Shown here one piece after another: positions 12,057 through 24,244 of a stretch of 64,000 bases of DNA; the first letter of the stretch is position 1; each line of letters opens with the position of its first letter. This stretch comes from Caenorhabditis remanei (lineage: Eukaryota > Nematoda > Chromadorea > Rhabditida > Rhabditidae): positions 15,562,001 to 15,626,000 of the forward strand of contig NC_071331.1 in the NCBI RefSeq assembly GCF_010183535.1, in the 5' to 3' direction. The notes beneath the pieces are model-generated. The model was not told the DNA's origin. It searched no databases and saw only the letters and a list, made by a program, of their open reading frames with translations. A program made the position numbers and the translations under genes.

Positions 12057-12912
12057 CCGTGTTAACATCATCATTTCAAAATATTCTGGAATGAGACCGG
12101 ATATCATGAGACTCCTTTTCTCCTCTTTTTCTATCTTTTTTCGCCCACAAATTTGCAACAAAAACAAAGTTAAACTTGTTTTGTTTTAAGGTACCAACTA
12201 TCCTTTTTCTTTTTTCGGTATCCTTTTTTTAAGGTTTTCCAAAAAATAAAATATGAAAGAGAGAGAATTGGAAAAAATTACATGCAAAAACACAGTTATT
12301 TGATTCATCTGGAAGAATTAGAGATGATGAACAATCCTTTTATTTGCAAAGATTCCAGATCTTTCTGAGTTTACCAAGAAAAATACTTCCATTTCCGACA
12401 GAGAAGTACTTTCTGGAGTACTGTAATTGAATTTTCAACTTTCAACTTTTTCGAATCGTACTTTTTTGAGATAAATCTTATTATAAAACACTTGAAAATG
12501 ACGTGGCACCACATGGCTTCCACTTCAAATTCTTCTTCGTTTTCTACTAAGTTTTCCTCTTTTTCCCTTCAATTAAGAGCATCCACATGAGGCTCAAAGT
12601 TGTAAAAAAAGGGGAAAACTTACTCATGGATTGTTGCGAGTTTAGTTACTTTTCTATTGAAAAGGGACTAAAACACTTGGACTTCCCACACACTTCACAC
12701 GCAAAAAAGAAGAACAAAAAACCAGTGATTTTCTGACTGAAAATATGAGAAAGGCTGAAAGTAAAAAGAAGAAAAAAGGGAACAAAGAAGAAAAAGAAGA
12801 CACTTTCATTTTACAAAAAAGGTTTGTGTATTTTGGAGTAAAAATGAACAAAAAGTATGCATGATTTGCATTACAAATAAACAGTTTTTCTGTTGAAAAT
12901 ATAGAAAACATT

Positions 12913-14433
12913 TCAATGATTTCGCATTTTCTTGGATTCAGTGTGAATCTGTTGTTGAAGAGTTCCACGCATTCCACCGTAGTTGCTCTGAACCATTTCA
13001 GCCAAACTGTCATCATCTAGTTTTCCAAGTTTCTGAAAGTTATATCATATGAATAACTGATAACGAGAAATCTCAATTTCAACCTCCACTCCGATAGGTA
13101 AATCCAACAGATTCCTCATTCTTTCGATTGTCTGAATCTTGATTTCATCTTCACTCCATCCTTCAGAATCTGATATTTCTTCCATTCCGTAAGTGACATA
13201 ATTCAGCAGTGTCATTCTGTATTTGTTGCACATTGACCTCGTGAATTCAAGACCTTCGTATGACATTCCCATCAAATTGGCTAGAAAATAAAAAAGTGTA
13301 AATATTAGAGTTGGGGACCTGAAAAAATACTGCAATCGAAGAGAAGAATCAATTTGACCAGAACAAATTCCTCTTTTGTCATTGAAACTTTTTCAACTGG
13401 ACGAATCACTTGATTGATGATTCTTTTCATCTCCTGACAGTAATCATTCATTCTGAAAAGAAATATCAATTGATAGAGGCAATATGCTTTTCTTGATAAA
13501 CTCACAATTGGTCATTTCCTCTTGCTGGATCCCAATAAAATCCTGATCCAAAGAATAACAAATCTTGATTTCCGTCTTTTTTCGAGCCATAATTTGCATA
13601 GACGACAGAGAAACAAATGACTTTACAGAGTTGACAAACTGCCAGACGAAGTTTGTCTTGGTCGTTGAGATACTGTAATTCTGAGATTCCAGCGAGCCAT
13701 TCGAAATAATGAGCTACGAGACGAAACCACATTGCAGAGAGGGTTTGTTCAGTCATCTGAGTTGAGGCAACTGGTTTCATCTGAAATTAAAACTAGAGAG
13801 TTTGTTGGGCGAATTATTGAAATTACTGGAGTTCTCGGAGCAATACTTTTTGGAAAGAAGAGAGCTTGAAAGAGATCTGGTTCATTTGGTGCTTTTCCCG
13901 ACTTTGGAAGTGGACCTGATAAGTCATCAACTGCATCACAGTACGCTTCTAATTGCATATATCGATTAAGAACTTGAGTGAAATCTTGTAGAAAATATGG
14001 AGAATAATTGGATAAACCGTATCCAAATTGATTCGATGGCTGAAAGATTTCGAAATTTTAGTATTGAAACAAGGGGAGAAAACTTACAAAACGAACGCAG
14101 TTTCCTTGAGAAACTTGGAATGAATGGTTGGCAAAAAGTGTCATTCTCTGGTCGATAACCTCCTTTGGTTTGGCTGAAAATAAGAACTTTCTTCAGGTTA
14201 AAATTGTAGTGAACTTGATCTTAGCAATCTATTGTTAAAATGGAAAACATATGCAGCAAGTTTCCTTTTTTCGACGAATTTCTATTTTTATTGAACCAGA
14301 AAATAGCTTTGAGCACTCTGAAAAATTGAAAAGAAAAAGAAAACAAACTTTCAATCTCTGTGTTTTTCTCAACATCTTGTTCTTCTTTGATTCCAAAAAT
14401 GAACTCTTCGAGCATTCCAAAATCTGAAAGCAG
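12913..14433 (-). CDS. Nuclear hormone receptor, ligand-binding-domain part (5' end unresolved)
   Basis: Seven exons read in one continuous frame: 14433-14349, 14173-14088, 14039-13827, 13780-13506, 13452-13331, 13280-13084 and 13032-12913, about 365 residues. Characteristic ligand-binding-domain stretches are present: FEWLAG...LNDQDKLRLAVCQLCKV (helices 3-5), TKEEFVLVKLILLFDCS (helix 7-8 region) and SYEGLEFTRSMCNKYRMTLLNYV (helix 9-10). This is the divergent type expanded in nematodes. The first exon shown begins at an acceptor, so more 5' sequence must exist, but no intact C4 zinc-finger DNA-binding domain was found upstream. It is either on exons I could not recognise or degenerate (see 15590-15745). 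Ligand and target genes are unknown. Confidence 0.7.
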
Positions 14434-15589
14434 CTGAAAAAGAGATCTGTTAGAACTCAAAAATCTCTGAAACGAAGAGAAAAAAGAGATAAATTAGGGG
14501 GAGAAGAAGAACACGGAACGTTCTCAATTCTGAGACGAAAGATGAGCAAGAAATGAGAAAATAAGAGATTATGGAGCACACTAGAGATGACATATTACTC
14601 TCCCTCCCACACAGAAAATGTGTGTTATCACACTCAATTCTTTTAATACAAAGATCTTAGAAAATGAACATAAATGTTCTAGAACTATCTATTCTCGTTT
14701 TATTTTTTTGATTTCTTGAATTCAAGAATTCAAGTCTGGATTTGCAATGAATGAATTCAGATTATTGTTTTAAAAATAGAAGAAATCATGACGATCAGGT
14801 AGAGGAAATGTTGAAGAAGAGTAGAAGAACAAGGAGCACAGAATGCGTTTCGTACTTGTCTGCGTCTCCAATGCAACCCAATCTCTCAATTATTCAGAGA
14901 AAAAACGAAGAAGATTAGAGGATAACTGGCTAACAGGAAGAAGAAAAAGGAAATAGGAGATATTCGAAGAATTTCAACAATAAAAAACAACGGATAAAAA
15001 CGAAAGGTCTTGAGGAAAAAGGGAAAACTACTGGATGTAAATAGATTTCAGGTAATCCATTGAAAACAAATAAATATTTGGATTCGAAACAAGTGAACCT
15101 GAAGTGCAGTTTTCCTTTTTATGACAAAATGTGAGATTATATCAGACAAGAGTATGTGTCATACTCAGAAAGCATATATTACCCATGCGTATACATCTAC
15201 AAAGTTCAAAACACGAAATGGATTGTGAACTTAAATGGAAATTTCTACACCCCAGAATATTTTGAGTACTGAAAAAGGTTCTCTAAGTTTTGAAAATCTG
15301 AAATGAGAAATTCTTGAACAAATTATTCTGTTAATTAGAGTTATCAGACCATATCTGTTCACCTCATATTTCTGGAATTCCACTTTGATCGTTTGGATAG
15401 CAATTGACAAACAAAAAGCATAAAAATCCACGACCGATCACAAAGATTATCTCGAATAGATATTTGTCTTCTTGATATTTGAGCGAATAAACTGAGAAAA
15501 GAAGTCAAAAATCAAGTGTAAACGAGTACAAACATTTTAGTTTATATACATGAAAAATCCAATAAAAAATGCTGAAAGAATTAATATTT

Positions 15590-15745
15590 GTACTCATTAC
15601 GAGATCGAACATTTTCTATCTGAAGACCTTCCTTCATCAAAGAACTTATTTCTTGTCGATAACGGAAAACAAGCTTGCAAAAAGGGAGAAAACGTCTGCA
15701 TATTCTTTGAGGGTTTGCTTCCACCTGATTGCTTGAGAAGCTTAT
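15590..15745 (-). pseudogene. Possible degenerate nuclear-receptor DNA-binding-domain exon
   Basis: One minus-strand frame reads ICRRFLPFCKLVFRYR and then LMKEGLQIENVRSRNE. The second part resembles the end of a nuclear receptor zinc finger (KCL.xGM.xENVxSR), but the expected Cys-x2-Cys pair before it is missing. It lies upstream of the ligand-binding-domain gene on the same strand, which is where the DNA-binding domain should be. It could be a relic, a highly diverged exon or coincidence. Confidence 0.25.
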
Positions 15746-16011
15746 GAAGAAAACGAAGAAAATGGAGAGAGAAAAAGACGAAATGAGTGAGTAAGATGGG
15801 GAGAAAAAGAAGGTGTTCTAACAAGAATTGGTGGTTTAATTCAGGGGTTTGATCACTTTTTTCTGTTCTTTGAGTTCTGTTCTGATTTAGAACTTTTTCT
15901 TAATATCCGTGAAAGTACTCGACTTATAAATAAATAAAAATATTACGATGACCTAAACGAAAAAAACAATATGGTCTGTGGCTCTGAATAAAAACAACTT
16001 TTGGTTGTTTG

Positions 16012-16019
16012 TGACGTCA
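16012..16019. promoter_or_regulatory. CRE-like palindrome TGACGTCA
   Basis: Perfect consensus in the gap upstream of the receptor gene. Position is compatible with a promoter element, but a single site may be chance. Confidence 0.3.
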
Positions 16020-17407
16020 ATATCGCATAGTCTGGCTATATTCATATGAATACTTAGGTCACTGGAATGAGGGCTTCTCGGGAGTTCTGAAATCGTCAAA
16101 CAAAACGAATTTCTGATTGGAATTATATTCGGAGGCGGAGGAGGATGGAGCCTGATTTAGAAACATACGAATAATCCTCAAGTACACAGAACGAACGAAT
16201 TGGAAGGAATCTGGGTGCAACAAAAGGAGTTTTTCTGATTCGGACGATTTTTCAGATAAGAGAAAAAGCTGAAATAAATCAGACATGTAATAAGGATTTA
16301 TTGAAATAATTTCAAAATACATGAGTCAAGTTTTCTTTTTTTCTGACGAAAGTCACGAAAAGGTGTCACGAAAAATGAGGAAGTACGTGGATGAGAAACG
16401 AGGAAAGAAGGATAAGAAGTCAGAAGAAGAAGAGGAAGAAATTCTGTAATTCAGGACAGAAAGTCAGAAGAAAAATTAGAAAAATAAGTGGTAAGAAGAG
16501 ATATTATATTAGTTAGAAAAAGAACATCGGAACAGACGAAAACATAATTTGGAATTCGGTGTAACTTCCTGAAAACAAAAAAGTTCCACCTCTCATCCGA
16601 CACAGCCTACAGTGTTCGGACACAAATCATAAAAATTTTAGAGAAATTTTCAGGTGAAAATAAGGAAATTCCCACAGAAGAGAGGCTACAACTCGAAAAA
16701 AACATACTCGAATATTTCTGAAAAAAAGAAAAGAATAAATTTCTTTGAAATGAATTTTGATGTTGAAGTGTGTTTGATCAAGTGGATGAGATTAGAACCG
16801 CTATGTGATTTACTTTTCTTAAAACGGAGCTCATTCAGTTCAATGAGATCAAGTGATTACGGAGAGAATGAATTTGAAATTATTCTTTGGTTGTCTAATT
16901 CGATATTCATTGACTCTATCACATAGAAATCTTGAAATGAAACATCTCAAAAAGAGTGGAAAATCCATAAATATACGCTTTTCAAACATCAATTCAAACT
17001 GGGAAAAGTAAACAAATATGTAGGTTGGAAGGCTGGAAGCAGGTGATCACTTCCACTGGACTTCTACACTCTCACAACACAAAAAGAAACTGCTTAATCT
17101 CTTTTTGATGTAGGGATTGAATTGACATGATGTCGTACGCAGAGATTGATATGTGATCTTACAATTGTTTAAGTTATAAAAAGTTTATTCAAACCGAGCT
17201 TTCATCGTTTTTTTCTAATTATTTCCGTTTTCGAACAATGGGAAAATTCAAAAAAATGTTGAGGTTGTAAACAAAAATGACGTCGAAACTATGTTTTTGA
17301 AACTGGTCTAACTAGGCTAGTAGTTTGGAACTCAGACTTATGGAGAAAGCAAAGGGATATTGAAGATGGTTGTGCATTAATTGAAAATGTAATTCAGAAA
17401 ACTGAAG

Positions 17408-17479
17408 CACGGCCTCCAGCGGAGGCTCTCTCAATGCACTGCGCGCAGTACTTTGAGAGGGCCTTTGCAGGAGGCCGTG
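17408..17479. repeat. GC-rich 72 bp palindrome
   Basis: The outer arms CACGGCCTCC and GGAGGCCGTG are perfect reverse complements. Inside them AGGCTCTCTCAA pairs with TTGAGAGGGCCT (one mismatch), and the centre is the palindrome ACTGCGCGCAGT. TGAAG occurs just outside both ends. It is strikingly GC-rich compared with its A/T-rich surroundings. Confidence 0.75.
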
Positions 17480-18023
17480 TTGAAGGGAACGAAAAAAGAA
17501 AAAAGAAAGATTACGGTATCGGGTGGCTTACGTTAATTTTTAGTTTCTATGAGATTCTCACATTTTAAAAACTGATTCACGTTTGCAATCGTAATTATGT
17601 GTATGCTAGTGGAAGTCGGATAGCGGGATTTCTCATTTGAATATTAGCACGATATCTATTTCAAGTTGACTCTAACCCGCCTCAGAATCATTCTTGTCAA
17701 GAATAGACATTTCTTCAGCATGTCATATAGCCGAAAAACAGTCTTTGTATGTTCTATCTCAACAGGTAACCCTATATCGACTCAATATCCTTCCCGAGTG
17801 AGAGTACCTGAACTCTCGCAGTAATGTCTTCAAAATTGAGGAAGTTGTAGTTCCAATCTTTGACACTTTGCTATCAAATTGACTTCGTAATAAACCTTTG
17901 AGTTATTATTCTGTAGACTGATAATAAAAATGAAAAACAAAAAACATTTGAACTTGAAAACATTCTTATCTTCTCCGTATAAAAATTGAATTTGCCGACC
18001 ACAAAACCTCGGTGCAACTCAAA

Positions 18024-18791
18024 ATGTTCCTCAACCATCGACCACTACTCGTTCTTATTCTTTTCTTGGCAACCAGTCCAACGGATGTTTTATCTAAAGT
18101 ACTTTATTCAAATCCATCTGATCAAGATGCATCGAACAGAACATTGTCAGTTGATCCATTGCAACTAGATCTTAATCCATTACACATTCTCTGTCCAGTC
18201 TGTAGTCTTTTACAGTTTTTACTCGGCGGAGTTTTTAAATTAGCACTTGGCGGAGGTCTTCTGAAACAACTAGGAATTGCTGCATGTTCTCTTGGAATGG
18301 GAGCAGGAATTCATATTCCAGTCCTCCCGAATGTCATCTGCGCTGTTGTTTTTGAGGTACTCTGAAACGACTACAGTAATCCAATTCAAACAATTTTAGC
18401 TCATCTTCATGCTTACAAATAAAGCAGGTTCCGGGTTATGCCCTCTTCTTTTACTTTGTCCAATGCCGAAACAGAAAACGAAGCCAACGAAATCTCCAGT
18501 TTATTCTGCTCTTGATGAATACGAAAATCACATTTTGAGTATTGTGGAGAACACAGATTCATCCAATTTGTCTCCACAAATGGAGTATTTATACGAGGAA
18601 TTGATGAATCAATTACCAATGGAAACAATCAAATCAATTGGAGGTATCTTTCCATTTCATTTCACTCCTCAACTTTTTAATTTTCAGTCGATGAGCAGGC
18701 TCGCCACGTTATTCGAAATTTCGTTGCTGCAATTCAATATCATCTGGCTCATCGTGAAGAATATTTGTATCTTTCTTCTCAGAATGTTTAA
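18024..18791 (+). CDS. Small secreted protein, unknown family
   Basis: Three exons, 18024-18356, 18400-18643 and 18688-18791, join in frame to 226 residues. The N-terminus (MFLNHRPLLVLILFLATSP) is a signal peptide. The body has a Cys pair (CPVC), a glycine-rich hydrophobic segment (LLGGVFKLALGGGLLKQLG) that could insert in a membrane, then CPLLLLCP and a polar C-terminal half (ALDEYENHILSIVE and an EQARHVIRNFVAAIQYHL helix). I do not recognise the family. An in-frame codon four residues upstream is GTG, so the first ATG was taken as start. The stop is followed almost at once by AATAAA (18793-18798). Confidence 0.65.
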
Positions 18792-18792
18792 A

Positions 18793-18798
18793 AATAAA
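18793..18798 (+). terminator. Poly(A) signal AATAAA
   Basis: Canonical hexamer starting one base after the stop codon of the small secreted protein gene, implying a very short 3' UTR. The rest of the 500 bp to the next gene shows nothing else. Confidence 0.5.
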
Positions 18799-19293
18799 GT
18801 CCCAGGGATTTTTGCTTTTTTTCTTACAATTTCTTTGGAGAACACACTTTTACAATCCGAAATATTGTATTTTCTGATGTACATTTTTTGAATTCCTTTT
18901 TCTCGGATTCCTTTTTCTTCTGCCTAATTAGTTCTTCCAGCTCCTGAACTCCTATAGTTCCCATCTTTTTTTCATTTTTTAATGAAGATTCTTTCTCTAA
19001 ATTCCCCTCCCTGGAAAAATTCCTCAATTTTAACAAAATGTATCTCAAAATGAATTCCAAAACGACAACTATTCGTAGTTTGTGACGTTTAATGATCCAG
19101 ACAGATTATCCTGTAAAAACATGTGATTCACTAGCTAATAGGAATAAACAATATAAAGCTGTAGAACATCCAAAAGGCATGATTTATTAGAAATCGTATG
19201 TGATAAACATCTGGCACACCGTAAAAATATGTGAAGAACGAATAGAAAAAGGAATGACTGGAAATACGAGAATCATTAATAACAATAATACAT

Positions 19294-21705
19294 TTAAACT
19301 GAGATGGATCCCTCTCTGAAATCAGTTTTTCCGATGAGAACATTGACGAGAGCTGATTGTTCTCCGCTACGGCACACGGCAAGAGCTTCATCTAGAACTT
19401 TTCGAGCATCATGAGCATTCGTCTCATCAATTGTTTCTCCCCATGATCCGAGTGATTTGGCAACATTATCGTAACGAGTTCTCTGTAAAAACGTGTTTGT
19501 AAATACCGTTGCATTAAAAGTTCGACTCGAATCGTTGAATGTGTTCAACTTACAGCCAAATCAACAGCGACTGAGCTTTGGAACATTGGTACTTGCTCTC
19601 GTGCGATTTGAGTCCAGCATGCATCATTTCCTACGATTCCGATAACAGGTAGTCTGAAATCAAGTAATGTATTACTATTTGATCCCGTTGTTTTCCACTC
19701 ACTTATGTCTAGCAAATGTGTCATATTCCATCAGTGAATATCCGCATGATCCATCACCCCAAATGATATAAACTGGTCGTTTTGGATACACTGTTTTGGC
19801 ACCGAGAGCAAAGCCTCCACCAACTCCGAGGGTACCGAATGCTCCAGGATCAAGCCATTGAAGTGGACCACGTGGACGAACAATATAAGCTGCAGATCCA
19901 ACAAAATCGCCACCATCAGCAACAAGAATAGCATCATCAGGAAGTGATTGATCTAATGTTTTCAAAAAGTTCAATGGATTAAGGAATCCATTTGAAAGTT
20001 TCTGTTCCATCTTCTTGGCATTTGCAGCTTCCTTCTCGTCGTCTTTTTCTCTGAGTGTTTTCACCCATTCAGTTGGTTTGCTGTGGTTGGATCCGAGAGA
20101 ATTTGCAACTTGAACGAGGGAAGTAGCCACATCAGCTTGTACAGAAACATTAGAATTCCAGAAAGCTTTTTCGTTCTTTGTCAGTTGACTGTAATTTCTG
20201 TTCAAAGCGACAATCTTGCTTTTCTTGGAGAGAGTTCTTCCATAACTCAAACGGAAATCACAGACAGTTCCAGCGAGAATCGTCAAATCAGCATCCTTGA
20301 GAGCGTCTTTTCTAACTTGACGCATTTGAAGCGGGTGATCTTTTCCAAGAAGACCACGAGCCATTCCTCCGAGGAATACAGGGCATCCAAGAGCTTCGAC
20401 TGCTTTCACTAAATCTGATGGTTTCACTGGTGGAAGTGTTGCCTGACTTCCGATGAGAAGAACTGGACGTTTGGCAGATTTAACAAGTTGAACGATCTCT
20501 TGAATTTGTTCACTCTTTGGCATTGGGACATTCGTTGGAAGTGGTGTAATTGTTTGTTGGAGCCAAGCATTACCAAACTGACGAGACACGTGGCAACGAA
20601 GATAGAAGTTGAGAGCTTTTTGAATGAATCCTTTAGCATTTGGATTGAAACCAATCTCCTTCACAACGAGCTCGTATGGATAAAGAACATCAACTGGGAA
20701 TTCAACGAAAACTGGTCCTGGACATCCGGATTTTGCAGCTTTGATAGCCTCACGAACAGTTGGGACGATGTCACGGAGACGTTCAACACGAGCTACGTAT
20801 TTACAGAGTGGACGGAACAGAACCATTTGGTCGATATCCTGAAGTGCTCCTCTTCCTTTCAACAAAGTTGGAGCAGCTCCTCCAATAAGAAGCAATGGAC
20901 TTTCAGCCATCTGAGCATTTTTGACAGCAGTGATTGTATTTGTGAGTCCTGGACCAGCAGTAACGGCTGCAACTCCAATTGATTGACGAAGACGAGCAAC
21001 CGCATCAGCAGCGAAGACAGCAGTCACCTGAAATTTTCGTTTTTTGAATGTTCTCTTCTTCCTTTCATTGTTCAACCTCATGTCTGGTATCGACAATTTT
21101 GATTCCAAGCTTCTCAGCAGCAACGAGAATTGGGGAAATGTGTCCTCCACAAAGAACGAAAATTTCCTCAACATCGTGTGCCTTGAGCACAGAAGCAACC
21201 AGCTCTCCTCCGTGACGCTTTGATTTCTCGTCGACCTGAACAAGACTCAATTAAAAAATCCCCTTTAAAACAAATCTGATTTCACCTTTTCACACTTTTG
21301 TTTGTTCTATTTCTGATTTTTATATTGAAATGTTGAATGTGTGAAATCATAATTTTATATCCTACGCGAACTAAAAAATTCAAAAGTTTTCCACCTGTTT
21401 CCCGAAATTTGCGAGACTTCCTCACTGAAACTCAAAAAAGTTGCATACACTCAAAAACCTACATTCAATCTGTTTTTCACGCTGCAGTTCCAGAAATGGT
21501 TTTTTATTTCAGGAAAGTTTTGTCAGAAATTAAAGAGAGAAGTGAAAGCATATTGCACCTGGAATGCATTCGACAACACATGTTGTCCGTTTCCACTGCT
21601 AACTTGTTTCAGCATATTCGTGAGTTCATCAGTACTTCGAATATCCAACCATTTCCAGAGAAGAAGGCCGATGATGATCACTATGATGATCAAGAACAGA
21701 ACCAT
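19294..21705 (-). CDS. ILVBL / acetolactate-synthase-like thiamine-diphosphate enzyme
   Basis: Five exons, 21705-21559, 21235-21077, 21027-19703, 19653-19554 and 19482-19294, total 639 residues, close to human ILVBL (632). Exon 1 encodes a single N-terminal membrane anchor ([20 protein letters not shown]). The N-terminal thiamine-diphosphate domain has [15 protein letters not shown], whose glutamate is the expected cofactor activator. The middle domain follows, and the C-terminal domain carries the binding motif [19 protein letters not shown] leading to GNDACW. Human ILVBL acts in endoplasmic reticulum 2-hydroxy-fatty-acid alpha-oxidation; the same role here is inferred. The closest C. elegans match from memory is T26C12.1. 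The ATG lies six bases after a TTTCAG acceptor, which fits trans-splicing. Confidence 0.88.
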
Positions 21706-24244
21706 GGTTACCCTGAAATTAATTGTAAATTGAAATTAATGAAAACTGAATAAAAGAAGAAAATTGAAGTAATCGAAATCGAGAAGACCAAAGTTTTCTT
21801 CGAGTTGGTTTCTATATGTTTTATTTGTGATGTGTATACTGTTTGCATGAGTGATGATAAGAATGAAGCGAAAAATATCGATGTGTGATCAAAAAAGAGT
21901 AGACTCTGTTCTATGAATGGTGTGATAAAAAAGAAAGGTTAAAGTCCGAATGATCCTTTCCGAATTTATAGATTTCGTTTGCAACAAGATTATCCCTACA
22001 ATTGAGAAAATAACAGAGAATGCCTGAAAACTACGCAGTAATTTGTATGAAGATTTCAAGTCAACTGTCCCCCAATATCAAATTTTCTCTGGTTTCAACT
22101 GGTCAAACAGTGGAACATTTTCGTATCAATAGGTCCGTGAACGCATGTATTCAGTACAGAGAGGGAGTGTCAATTGAACAATGGATGATTCCGTAAAAAA
22201 TAGAAAAATGAGAAAATAGGGGGTGAACTGGAAGGAGAAAAGCGATCGTTTTTTCTTCGTTTCATATGAAATTATTGTGAGTCATCGAAGGCTCCCCGCT
22301 TTTTCGTTTCAGCAACTTTTGATGTTTTCATTCTAAAAATGTTTCCATCATTTTCAACTTTTCTTGTTTCGCCTACTTTCCGTCTATTGAATGTCTACCT
22401 AATTTCAACTCATTCACCCCATTCTCACTCTTTTTCAAAACGAATTGATGAGTATCACTAGGATTTTTGTTTTTTTCTTCTCCCAGCGTGACATGGTGAT
22501 GTGAAAATTCCAAGTAGAATATGTAGTGTATAGAATCCGATAGAATACAACATTTCAATGCGAGCGAGAACGTGTACAACTACGAATCGAGATAGTGTGA
22601 TACTCCCGGTGGTCATGTTGTACATGCGAAGAAATTTGAGGAGAAAGAGAGAAGAAAGATACTGTCGAATGGCCTCATTTCGTAGTAGATGTCTTGTCGC
22701 CTGCGGTGAATAAAACAATCGTCGAATCGGATGAAACTAGACATGACAAGTTACTCAGAAAAGTAAACTTCGTTTAAAGAATAAACACTGAGAAACCAAG
22801 AGACAGAACATCAGATCCGGCTCTTACAGTAATCTTCGAGAGCTTCATAATCAGAATACTGTAGAAACACAGTCGTCTGTTCGAGCGGGGTATACGGTAG
22901 AACACGGTTTCATTTCTATTTTGGTTCTTTTTTGAAATTGTCACGAGTACAGATTAGACTCGAATATTGAATTCTTGACTCCTGAAAAACTTCAGTGACA
23001 TCCCATCTAATCCTTCTTAGTGCTCACCACAGTCCCAGGAATCTTGACAGCACCACGATTATAGGATTTTAACTAACTTTTGGGAAGATCAGGATTGTTA
23101 GGATCAGCTTGGAGATAAGACTCAAAATCTTGAGCTTTGAGTCAAATCGCTGAGAAAAACGACATGATTAACCGTGACGAAACGGACATCAGCAGGAAGT
23201 AACTACCGAAAACAAAGAGGGTCCTTCGGGTGAAACTGATGTTTGAATTACTATCTCGGTACCTTCGAATTGGAAGAAATCGACGTATTTCTTGGAATCC
23301 TTCTCGTATTGAGTTCTGTTCTTTCTACGTAATGATACCACGGGGCAGCAACTCGTGGGCTAACTAATAATACTATCAATTACCATACTATTTACCGAGA
23401 ATATCGAGACACGAGCTCTTCGGAATGCAGACAGTTTTTGTAGCTATGGGAAAAACAATTGAAGTTTTTATAATCCCAGATGTGCAACTGGTAGTCGTTG
23501 TTTTCTACTACGTCTCACTACTGTAAAAACAATTAGTGAAAATTAGAATAACAAGGAAGTCTGCGTTTCGAGATAGACAGGTATATACCATCTGACTATA
23601 CGAATTGTCCGATTCAAATGAGCAAAACTCGAGCATACATGACTTTTCCCTTTCAGAACATCTTGCGAAGATACATCATAAAAATATGTTGCGAGAGGAA
23701 TACGTGAAATCTAGACTGCATTCATCAGAATAATTTCAGAATATTCTCAAACTCTTGAACCTTTCACGTCACATGTTGAACCAAGGAAGCCCTTACTGTT
23801 GATCTAGGCATTAATAAGTCCTCCATCTTTTTTATTGGTCTAAATTCCTAGATTCATTCTAATATAATCCAATTCATTCTCCAACCTTTGTGGTTTCCTG
23901 ACTCATTAGTCGATTAGCCTTTACACTACACCATTTGCTTCTCCATCTTTTCCATAATTTGCCACCGCATCATCATATCATTTAACATTTAATCCTGTTA
24001 TCCTCCTGAAATGTATCTCAGCTAAGAAGAGAGTGAGAGAGGATATGGATGACCGAAAATCTATTTTTCTCCTCCTCTTTTCACTTCTTGCTCCTCCCAT
24101 CTAGCCTTCTCATTTTCAGACCTCCGACTCCGCCCCTTTAGCTTTTTAGAGAGGAATAACTCCTGCTCGGAGCTCATTTCATAAATCTGTCGTGTGCTCG
24201 TTCTCTCACTCCAAAATCCCTCCTCCCTTTTTTACCCATTAAAG
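21706..24244. other. 2.5 kb gap between the ILVBL-like and DM-domain genes
   Basis: No intact gene seen. The minus strand at 22990-23340 contains broken coding-like fragments (see findings). The last 200 bp before 24245 are C/T-rich and probably the promoter and 5' UTR of the DM gene. Confidence 0.4.

Larger units (their letters stand above)
9152..12912. other. 3.8 kb non-coding stretch upstream of the peptide gene
   Basis: No supportable coding exon on either strand. It contains a nested inverted repeat at 10513-10630 and a perfect TGACGTCA at 12049-12056. A donor-like ATGA|GTAAGT on the minus strand at about 12626 could end a 5' non-coding exon of the peptide gene, spliced to the TTTCAG acceptor at about 9173, but this cannot be proved by eye. 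The size suggests regulatory sequence. Confidence 0.45.
14434..18023. other. 3.6 kb gap between the receptor and the secreted protein
   Basis: Mostly A/T-rich non-coding sequence. It holds a possible degenerate zinc-finger exon (15590-15745), an open minus-strand stretch at 16059-16290 after a TTTCAG acceptor that I could not identify, a CRE-like TGACGTCA (16012-16019) and a 72 bp palindrome (17408-17479). Confidence 0.45.

Noticed and set aside
12620..12665. Donor-like ATGA|GTAAGT as a first exon of the peptide gene
   Set aside because: Joining it to the acceptor at about 9173 would open a competing reading frame; kept only as a possibility.
14221..14345. Continuation of the first visible receptor exon through TTTCAG at about 14322
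   Set aside because: The frame ends in stops; splicing from 14349 to 14173 keeps the conserved receptor frame.
20083..20982. Plus-strand open frames of 109 and 164 residues
   Set aside because: They are antisense to the well-supported ILVBL-like exon and show no domain.
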